From assembly GCA_050289485.1 (NCBI GenBank), contig JBNKFV010000012.1, forward strand, positions 1 through 39,547: a stretch of DNA of 39,547 nucleotides. The letters run 5' to 3'. Below, piece by piece: positions 33,853 to 39,547 of this stretch. This stretch comes from JBNKFV01 sp050289485. GTDB lineage: Bacteria; Pseudomonadota; Gammaproteobacteria; Pseudomonadales; Cellvibrionaceae. The notes under the pieces are model-generated. The model was not told the DNA's origin, did no database searches, and saw only the letters and a program-made list of their open reading frames with translations. Each line of letters begins with the position of its first letter. The first letter of the stretch is position 1. The translations under genes were made by a program, and so were the position numbers.

Positions 33853-35403
33853 ATGTTTGGTTTACTGACAAATAGCACCCCGAAACCTCCAAATAATACG
33901 ACCAACGCTAAGGTCGCAGGCATAAGACTTCTCGCTACAGGCCTGGTAATTCTCTCCTTTAACCTATATGCCGCGGCAAACCTGGAAGTACCACGCATTA
34001 CGCCCATCCCCCCCTCTGATCGTGCACCATTGGCATCTGCTAACAGGCCGGGAACAGAATATGCGGACTTAGCCGCAGCTGGGTATGTCGAAGAGGAATA
34101 TTTTCTTCACGGCGTGGCACCAGCCATTACTGCCGCAGGGGAAACCTTGTTTGATGCACCCTACATCACCCGAATATTAGTACGTAAGCCCAAAGACCCT
34201 GCCAAATTTAACGGTACAGTCGTTATCGCCCCGTTTACTTGGATTGGTGAACGCGGCGCCGGCTGGATTCTGACGAAAGACTACTTGCTGCGCAAAGGCT
34301 ACGCCTGGGTCGGTTACACATTGAATATTAATAAACCCGAGAAAGATCCCAAAACCCACTATCCCGAACTCTGGGACCCGGCACCGGACAACTTAAACTT
34401 TGAATTCATGCGCAAGTACGATTATGCCCGCTATGCGAGCTTAGGGTTCTACTACGACCCTAAACGCTTTCTCCGCGATGGGCATCCTGACCAATTTGTG
34501 CCACAAAGTCAGGCAGTTGGTGCTCAACTAGCGATGCTGCTAAAGCAAAATAATACTCAAGGGCCTCTCCCTGGCCTGGACGTTGAGCGTGTTTACGTCA
34601 ACAGCTGGGCTGTCACAGCGCAGGTTTGGATGGACTACCTAAATCAGGGCCGTCACCAGCAATGGCGCATGCCAGGTGGGGCGCAATTAATTGATGCCTA
34701 TATGGTTGGCAAAATGGAGTTTGGCTCTTTGGGCGGCCCAACCAATCGCATACCTAAACATCCACCGGAAGATGCACCCTTTGTGAACGTATACACCCAG
34801 TCAGAATTAATGGTGGATACACTCGCAGGCATTCCCGCACCAAAGGATTCCGATAGCCCCCCGATTCGTTTCTATGAACTTGCAGGCACCCCCCATATGC
34901 GCCCGGCAGATCTTGGCACCGAAGAAATAGAATTAATGCCTAGCGATATCGGCAAAGAAGATGATCCTAACTGCAACACACTCTACGACGACGAACCTGA
35001 AGATGCACTGGCCTCAGCACTATTAGAACGCATGGATCAATGGGTTCGCAATAACGTTGTCATGCCTAGAGCTGACCGAGTCCAGCGCAAAAATAAAAAG
35101 TTGGTTCGCGACGCAAAGACTAACAACATCATCGGCGGCGTGAGACCACCCTGGATTACCGTGCCGGCTGCGGCCTATATGACAGAGCAGGAAACCGGCT
35201 GTGGTTTACTCTACGATACAAAAATTGTCTATAGCGCTGCAAAACTTATTGAGTTATATGAAAGCTACGATAACTACATTCAGCAATTTAATATCGCCAA
35301 GCAGGATTCTATTAAGCAAGGCTACTTATTGGAAGGAGACGCAAACAAAGTAAAGCCAATCGCAAAACCAGAAGATTTTAACCCCAGCGCGACAAATCAA
35401 TAA
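33853..35403 (+). CDS. Exported alpha/beta-hydrolase-domain protein, possibly lacking the nucleophile
   Basis: The 516-residue protein resembles the Abhydrolase_10 group of exported hydrolases. An export segment (VAGIRLLATGLVILSFNLYA) lies near residues 20-40, followed by LEVPRITPIPPSDRAP and YVEEEYFLHGVAPAITAAGE, then ARILVRKPKDPAKFNGTVVI-like strands. The usual family elbow (G-W-S-Q-T-G before a Y-L-N helix) seems to be replaced by SWAVTAQVWMDYLN, with Ala at the Ser position. The start at 33853 is chosen because AAGG lies about 9 nt upstream and the signal is then near the N-terminus; a TTG at 33712 would add 47 non-conserved residues. It is probably periplasmic. It lies directly before the structured element at 35406. 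Confidence 0.75.
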   Translation: MFGLLTNSTPKPPNNTTNAKVAGIRLLATGLVILSFNLYAAANLEVPRITPIPPSDRAPLASANRPGTEYADLAAAGYVEEEYFLHGVAPAITAAGETLFDAPYITRILVRKPKDPAKFNGTVVIAPFTWIGERGAGWILTKDYLLRKGYAWVGYTLNINKPEKDPKTHYPELWDPAPDNLNFEFMRKYDYARYASLGFYYDPKRFLRDGHPDQFVPQSQAVGAQLAMLLKQNNTQGPLPGLDVERVYVNSWAVTAQVWMDYLNQGRHQQWRMPGGAQLIDAYMVGKMEFGSLGGPTNRIPKHPPEDAPFVNVYTQSELMVDTLAGIPAPKDSDSPPIRFYELAGTPHMRPADLGTEEIELMPSDIGKEDDPNCNTLYDDEPEDALASALLERMDQWVRNNVVMPRADRVQRKNKKLVRDAKTNNIIGGVRPPWITVPAAAYMTEQETGCGLLYDTKIVYSAAKLIELYESYDNYIQQFNIAKQDSIKQGYLLEGDANKVKPIAKPEDFNPSATNQ

Positions 35404-35405
35404 AG

Positions 35406-35578
35406 CATTAACCCGGCAACAATTATTGTTGGGTTAATAAGCGGCGTACGGATGCGCCGCCATTGGCTGCAGGCCAATGTAAGCCTTGGAAATACAAGGG
35501 ATTTCGTAAAGTTCCGCGGGTATTTCCAAGGTGTGCAACAAAATAGATAAGGAGATCTATGTTGTTGCCGGGTTAATG
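35406..35578. other. 173-bp element of nested perfect inverted repeats, possible structured RNA or MITE
   Basis: The outer arms, 17 nt each, are perfectly complementary: CATTAACCCGGCAACAA at 35406-35422 and its reverse complement at 35562-35578. Inside lie three more perfect pairings: GCGGCG/CGCCGC (35441-35446, 35455-35460), CATTGGC/GCCAATG (35461-35467, 35473-35479) and CCTTGGAAATAC/GTATTTCCAAGG (35484-35495, 35520-35531). The first arm can also pair locally with TTGTTGGGTTAA (35427-35438), so two folds compete. AAGGAGATCTATG with a five-codon frame runs into the distal arm. It starts 3 nt after the hydrolase-like gene. I recognise no family. Confidence 0.75.
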
Positions 35579-35596
35579 GTACTGAGATCTTACAAT

Positions 35597-35637
35597 GGGA
35601 ATAGCTACTTATATAAATAATGTCAGTCGCTATTCCC
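35597..35637. repeat. Further inverted repeat beside the structured element
   Basis: GGGAATAGC (35597-35605) and GCTATTCCC (35629-35637) are perfectly complementary across 23 nt. TGTCAG at 35621-35626 can also pair with CTGACA at 35656-35661. These extend the inverted-repeat-rich zone that begins at 35406. Confidence 0.7.
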
Positions 35638-35686
35638 TTAATGCACCTTCAATAACTGACATACAGCTGAAAGGTAAAACCTGACA

Positions 35687-36118
35687 CTATTCTCCGGGCC
35701 TCATTATTTCTAAATAAAAGACATTTAACTGCAAACGAATATCAATGAGTACTGCTAATATTTTGAAGAAGCCAGCCATGCTATCCAGCAATTCACCCTC
35801 CTCCAACATAGGCTGTACAACCTGGTTCGCTGCCCCATCCCTACCCATTGAAAGCACAACGCTCCTGCAAGAATGGTATAGACTTCCACCTTTCCACAGC
35901 GTTAGCGCCACCATTAAAGCTCTCATATCACTTAAATCTTAACTCACTGGTAGGGGCACCGTTAGCAGCGTAAGTGTACATCCCATAGCCACCCAATTGG
36001 GTGAGGACGCCAAAATGGCAGCACTAGTCATAGCTGGGTAGTAGCCTACTGCCGCATTGGCAGAGCTTATCGCTCCCATCAAAATTGGGAAAAACAAGAA
36101 AAGCTACCTAAAGGGCAT
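35687..36118 (-). pseudogene. Degraded small secreted-protein gene
   Basis: An ATG at 36118 has GGAGAGG 8 nt upstream, but codon 5 is TAG. Past it the same frame reads a convincing signal peptide (LFLFFPILMGAISSANA) and AVGYYPAMTSAAILASSPN. A shift to the next frame near 36000 then gives GGYGMYTYAANGAPTSELRF and YESFNGGANAVERWK, interrupted by TGA and TAG stops. This pattern of one coding-like reading broken by stops and a frameshift suggests a decayed exported protein. It lies 35 bp downstream of the intact small secreted gene on the same strand. The exact limits and the family are unknown. Confidence 0.42.
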
Positions 36119-36152
36119 AATCATATCCTCTCCGTAGAACAGACCCAGAGTA

Positions 36153-36464
36153 TTATTTTTTGTAAATTCTTATGCTTTTGATATTGCAATAAGCATCTGA
36201 ATCAACAGTCAAATCATTACCTACGTGCAATGCAGAAAGACTCACACTCAACATACCATTGGATGCGGACTGAACCACTTGATTATCACTAACCTTAACC
36301 GCATAAGGGTTTGCTTCGTCACATAAACCTGTTGAAGCATCAGTTTTATAGAGATAAAAGTCTCCATTGCCTTTTAGCTCAATAGACTGCAATTGAATAT
36401 CATCAGCTACTGAAGAAAAACTAACAACACTCAGTAAAAATGCACTACCTAAAACCTTCTTCAT
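36153..36464 (-). CDS. Small secreted protein sharing a domain with its giant neighbour
   Basis: The 103-residue precursor has a signal peptide (MKKVLGSAFLLSVVSFSSVA). The mature part of about 83 residues has two Cys (GLCDEANPY and DAYCNIKSIR), probably disulfide-bonded. The pattern IELKGNGDFYLYK, YAVKVS, MLSVSLSALHVGNDLTV and YCNIKSIRIYKK matches, element by element, the C-terminal about 85 residues of the giant protein encoded just upstream (IQLEIDGTFSLFT, YFKVSE, FLSISLASMQSGHSVVL, CIFSSVRSY). It thus looks like a free-standing copy of that domain. It is probably extracellular or periplasmic. I do not know a function for the domain. The stop of the giant gene is 38 nt upstream. Confidence 0.82.
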   Translation of the reverse strand: MKKVLGSAFLLSVVSFSSVADDIQLQSIELKGNGDFYLYKTDASTGLCDEANPYAVKVSDNQVVQSASNGMLSVSLSALHVGNDLTVDSDAYCNIKSIRIYKK

Positions 36465-36502
36465 AAAACCTCCAAACTTTTACTTTCTCAATAAGCAACA
36501 TA

Positions 36503-39500
36503 TCAATGGTACGATCTAACACTTGAGAAAATACAGCCTATGCCATCAGGCGTATAAGACAAAACAACAGAATGACCTGATTGCATTGATGCCAAACTAA
36601 TTGATAAAAATTTATTCATGTCATTTAGGTCTATCGTTTCGCTCACTTTAAAATAGCCATTACCAGCCATACATTCTGATGCCGATACCGAACTCGTAAA
36701 CAAACTAAACGTGCCATCTATTTCTAACTGTATTGAGTCAATAGAAATACTAAGATCCTGCCAGCTCAAAGAAATATCGTTATGTTCGTTAGGATTTAGA
36801 CCCTCTTTATATTCATTATAATTACTAATTCCATCTTCATCGTAGTCATAACCAGCATCCGCTGCATCTAGCGGATCAAGGCCATATAATTCTTCCCAAT
36901 AATTAGGCAACCCATCACCATCAGTATCGCCCACCACCATCTCTATCATTGTCCAAGGACCACAAACATCCGCTATGCAGGCATTGATGCGATATCGATA
37001 GGTACCATTAGGCATAGCATCCCTATTGTTAAGCCAATAATTAGAACTCTCTTGATCCTGAACGATGACCCACTCAGAACCATCTACGCTAAGCTCTACC
37101 CTATAGGTATCGGCATACTCATCCTTATCCCAATGAATCACCCAGTTTTCAGGAATATTTCCCATATTCCCTTTTAGCTCGACATTTTGAAGCATACCAA
37201 CCCCAAATATAAAACCAGAAGAGGTGTAGCCACCACAACCAACGTGGTTACAGGCTGCCGCAAGAATGTAATTACGCCCAGGATCCAAAGCTAGCGTTGC
37301 CGTATTATTAGCCGTTAATGACTCAATACCATTTAGCGCTCTTACTATTTGCACCTGATAATACTGAACACTGGGGTCATCGGAAGTAAATGTGGCTGAG
37401 ATACTGTTACTATCGTTTCTTACGACCACTATCGAAGGAATTTCTGGCACTGCATCTGTTACTTGAGGGTTCCAACCACTTTTATATTCATCCAAATTGG
37501 TAAAACCATCACCATCCGCATCACCTGCTGCATCATCAATCAGTGGATCCAGGCCATTTATCACTTCCCAGTCATCCGGAATGCTATCGTTGTCATCATC
37601 AATATCCCAGTTATTTCCAACTCCATCGCCGTCGGTATCAAGCCACTCTTCTAAGTCATAAGGAAATTCATCTTCGCTATTGATAACGCCGTCACCATCA
37701 ATATCAGAATCACTATTATCACCAATGCCATCTCGATCTAAATCATCTGTCTCTGCGGCATTACTGGGAAAACGGTCACAAGCATCCCCGGCCCCATCCC
37801 CATCTTGATCTAGCTGATCAATGTTAACTGCATCGTGACAGTTATCAGTGTCTCCGACCCCATCCATGTCATAGGCGTAGAGGCCGCCCGCATTGACTAC
37901 CGTGCTACTGTCCTCTAATGCAGCACCAAGCAAAAGAGTATCACCAGCCAGAGCTATTCCACTGCCAAAATTATTTGGCCACCCCCCTGGATTATGAATT
38001 GCGCCTTGATAAACCCATTCGCCGGAAGGCCTTCGCACATAAGAGTGAACAGCCCGCACCGGTGTTGTTCCAGCATCAAGCCCCGCATAGGAAGCATAAG
38101 AACTAAACGCTATACGATTTCCATTAACAGCACTTAAATTTCCTAAACGATCACCACCTGTCCCCTCAACAACAGGAAGCGTCTCCCTGAATTGCTGATC
38201 AAATTGCCAAACTCCGTTATTGTCTAACCTGTAGGCATACACAGCCCCCCCAGCCGTTCTATCTAGCGCAGTACCTGGCGCATTAATAAGGGCAATATTG
38301 GCACCAATAGATACCTTAGTACCAAATCGATCTAAGCCAGCCTCTGGTGCAATCACTTTTTTGCTTAAACTCCACTGCCCATTAACTCTCCTGTAAATAT
38401 ACGCCGCACCAGCGCTATCACCATTAATGTTGTTTTCATTACTGGCACCAACAATAGCCGTATCCCCATAAACGGCCAAACTTGAACCAAACATGGACTC
38501 TGTTTGAGTATCGTTTGGAGTCAACTTGGCACTCTGATACCAGTGACTTCGATCGTCAGCCGCCCGAGTAAATACATAAACAGCGCCGCCTCTATCCACA
38601 GGGATATCATGACCCATAGCACCAACAAATATTTGATCTCTGTAAATAGCAACGTCATAACCAAAGAAATCGTCTAATGCTCCATCATTTGCAGATAATT
38701 TTATCTGACGCTGCCATTTTCCGCTCCCCACCCGAGCGTAAACATAGGCGGCACCAGTAGCTACGCCATCAACTTCTGATTGATAGGCACCGATAACTAC
38801 GGTGTTCCGATGAATGGCAACAGATAGACCAAAATAATCTTGATTTGATTCACCCACTAATTTAGTTTCATACTCCCAGACCCCCTCGCTGTTACGACGA
38901 TATATATATGCAGCACCGGTCCAGCTTTCTCCATCACCGTAAGCACCAATGATCGCAGTATCACCGGATACAGCCACGTTATAACCAAAGAAAGCATTTT
39001 CAGCGGGGTCACCAGCCAATACAGCTTGTAGCAGTGTAGGATTAATACCTGAAGGCTCATCAGACGGATTGCTACCATTAGCAAATTCCAGATCATTGGT
39101 TACTCCATCCCCATCAGGATCAGTGCTAAAATCGCTGGCATCTAACGGATTCAAGCCATATAAGAGCTCCCAAGTATCAGGCAAAGTATCGTTATCGTCA
39201 TCGGTATCCGCATTATTACCCACACCATCGCCATCGGCATCCAGCGTTTCACTGGCATCTAATGGAAAGGCGTCCTCAGCGTTCGCCACACCATCGCCAT
39301 CCATATCCTCATCACAGGCATCACCGAGTCCATCATTATCCAGGTCGAGCTGCTGTGGATTGAAATCGTTCAAACAATTATCAACATCATTGGCAATTCC
39401 ATCGGCATCCATCACCAGCACACTGCGACCCTGTGACCGACCCGATGAGACCAATAACGTCTCACCCGATAACGCGAGCACACTGCCCCCTTCCGTAGAC

Positions 39501-39547
39501 TCACCTTCTGTTAGCTCAGTATGACCACGCAACGACCACACACCCGC
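36503..39547 (-). CDS. Giant secreted TSP3/FG-GAP/FN3 protein, N-terminus outside the window
   Basis: At least 1014 residues are open to the right edge, so the N-terminus and any signal peptide are missing. Thrombospondin-3-type calcium motifs come first (DNDGLGDACDEDMDGDGVAN, DADGDGVGNNADTDDDND). Then seven FG-GAP/integrin-type beta-propeller repeats follow (FFGYNVAVSGDTAIIGA, YFGLSVAIHRNTVVIGA, MFGSSLAVYGDTAIVGA). A second TSP3 block, two fibronectin-III-like domains (about residues 690-850 of the visible part), a third short TSP3 block and a unique 85-residue C-terminal domain with two Cys complete it. This composition suits a cell-surface or secreted adhesin stabilised by calcium. The next gene carries the C-terminal domain alone. 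Confidence 0.88.
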   Translation of the reverse strand, partial: AGVWSLRGHTELTEGESTEGGSVLALSGETLLVSSGRSQGRSVLVMDADGIANDVDNCLNDFNPQQLDLDNDGLGDACDEDMDGDGVANAEDAFPLDASETLDADGDGVGNNADTDDDNDTLPDTWELLYGLNPLDASDFSTDPDGDGVTNDLEFANGSNPSDEPSGINPTLLQAVLAGDPAENAFFGYNVAVSGDTAIIGAYGDGESWTGAAYIYRRNSEGVWEYETKLVGESNQDYFGLSVAIHRNTVVIGAYQSEVDGVATGAAYVYARVGSGKWQRQIKLSANDGALDDFFGYDVAIYRDQIFVGAMGHDIPVDRGGAVYVFTRAADDRSHWYQSAKLTPNDTQTESMFGSSLAVYGDTAIVGASNENNINGDSAGAAYIYRRVNGQWSLSKKVIAPEAGLDRFGTKVSIGANIALINAPGTALDRTAGGAVYAYRLDNNGVWQFDQQFRETLPVVEGTGGDRLGNLSAVNGNRIAFSSYASYAGLDAGTTPVRAVHSYVRRPSGEWVYQGAIHNPGGWPNNFGSGIALAGDTLLLGAALEDSSTVVNAGGLYAYDMDGVGDTDNCHDAVNIDQLDQDGDGAGDACDRFPSNAAETDDLDRDGIGDNSDSDIDGDGVINSEDEFPYDLEEWLDTDGDGVGNNWDIDDDNDSIPDDWEVINGLDPLIDDAAGDADGDGFTNLDEYKSGWNPQVTDAVPEIPSIVVVRNDSNSISATFTSDDPSVQYYQVQIVRALNGIESLTANNTATLALDPGRNYILAAACNHVGCGGYTSSGFIFGVGMLQNVELKGNMGNIPENWVIHWDKDEYADTYRVELSVDGSEWVIVQDQESSNYWLNNRDAMPNGTYRYRINACIADVCGPWTMIEMVVGDTDGDGLPNYWEELYGLDPLDAADAGYDYDEDGISNYNEYKEGLNPNEHNDISLSWQDLSISIDSIQLEIDGTFSLFTSSVSASECMAGNGYFKVSETIDLNDMNKFLSISLASMQSGHSVVLSYTPDGIGCIFSSVRSYH

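Noticed and set aside
35406..35578. An integron attC site as the identity of the nested inverted repeats.
   Set aside because: The ends do not match the RYYYAAC/GTTRRRY core-site pattern, there is no integrase, and the internal pairings are several separate hairpins rather than one attC-type arm.
35406..35578. A retron msr-msd as the identity of the element.
   Set aside because: No reverse transcriptase gene lies nearby and no long msd hairpin with a branching G is apparent. It is kept only as a remote option.
35745..35942. A 65-residue plus-strand gene starting MSTANILKKPA.
   Set aside because: It is opposite a degraded minus-strand gene whose signal peptide and ribosome binding site are more convincing, and it has no known homology.
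39069..39524. A Ser/Pro-rich 151-residue plus-strand frame over the TSP3 region.
   Set aside because: It is antisense to the Asp/Gly-rich calcium repeats of the giant protein; low complexity follows from the repeat codons.

Overview
The window looks like the chromosome of a Gram-negative gammaproteobacterium, probably an aquatic or marine one near the Cellvibrio/Pseudomonas side of the class. The evidence is the sdhE-ygfX / ygfZ divergon, an mlaA (vacJ)-PilZ-rssB-rssC cluster ordered as in Pseudomonas, an outer-membrane porin ending in Phe, and several large secreted proteins with calcium-type repeats. Most of the window is ordinary housekeeping and metabolic sequence. The two ends are accessory.

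Left end (1-7300): the start of a Y1/RAYT transposase runs off the edge, with three copies of a 22-bp repeat upstream of it. Next, all on the minus strand, is an RHS polymorphic-toxin locus. In transcription order it holds a secreted fibronectin-III protein with one YD-repeat remnant, a 1440-residue RHS protein with a nuclease-like C-terminal tip, and a small gene that is the likely immunity partner.

Middle (7300-19600): sdhE-ygfX diverge from ygfZ and an HDOD gene. They are followed by a three-helix membrane protein, a DUF6351-like exported protein, methylglyoxal synthase, an MFS exporter and a TerB-like protein. The rssC/rssB partner-switching pair (minus), a PilZ protein (plus) and the lipoprotein gene mlaA (minus) complete this part.

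Copper-RiPP region (19600-23150): on the minus strand, a 120-residue precursor with a signal peptide and eight Cys in EGKCG/EGSCG motifs is followed by a DUF692 (MNIO) enzyme and a DUF2063 partner protein. This is an HvfABC/bufferin-type locus expected to make a Cu-binding oxazolone/thioamide peptide. A 16-bp perfect hairpin separates precursor from enzymes. A porin gene with its own terminator lies downstream. I consider this the most interesting system in the window.

Formate region (23150-30450): a ModE/PBP-like regulator (FdsR type) diverges from a complete fdsG-fdsB-fdsA-fdhD(fdsC)-fdsD operon for a soluble NAD-dependent molybdenum formate dehydrogenase. A CBS-pair protein, a GT2-like glycosyltransferase, a carboxylesterase and a convergent SMR transporter follow.

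Right end (33500-39547): an exported alpha/beta-hydrolase-like protein seems to lack its nucleophilic Ser. Beside it is a 173-bp element built of nested perfect inverted repeats with no known identity, then a broken secreted-protein gene. Last come a small secreted protein and a giant TSP3/FG-GAP/FN3 secreted protein whose C-terminal domain resembles that small neighbour. The giant gene runs off the right edge.
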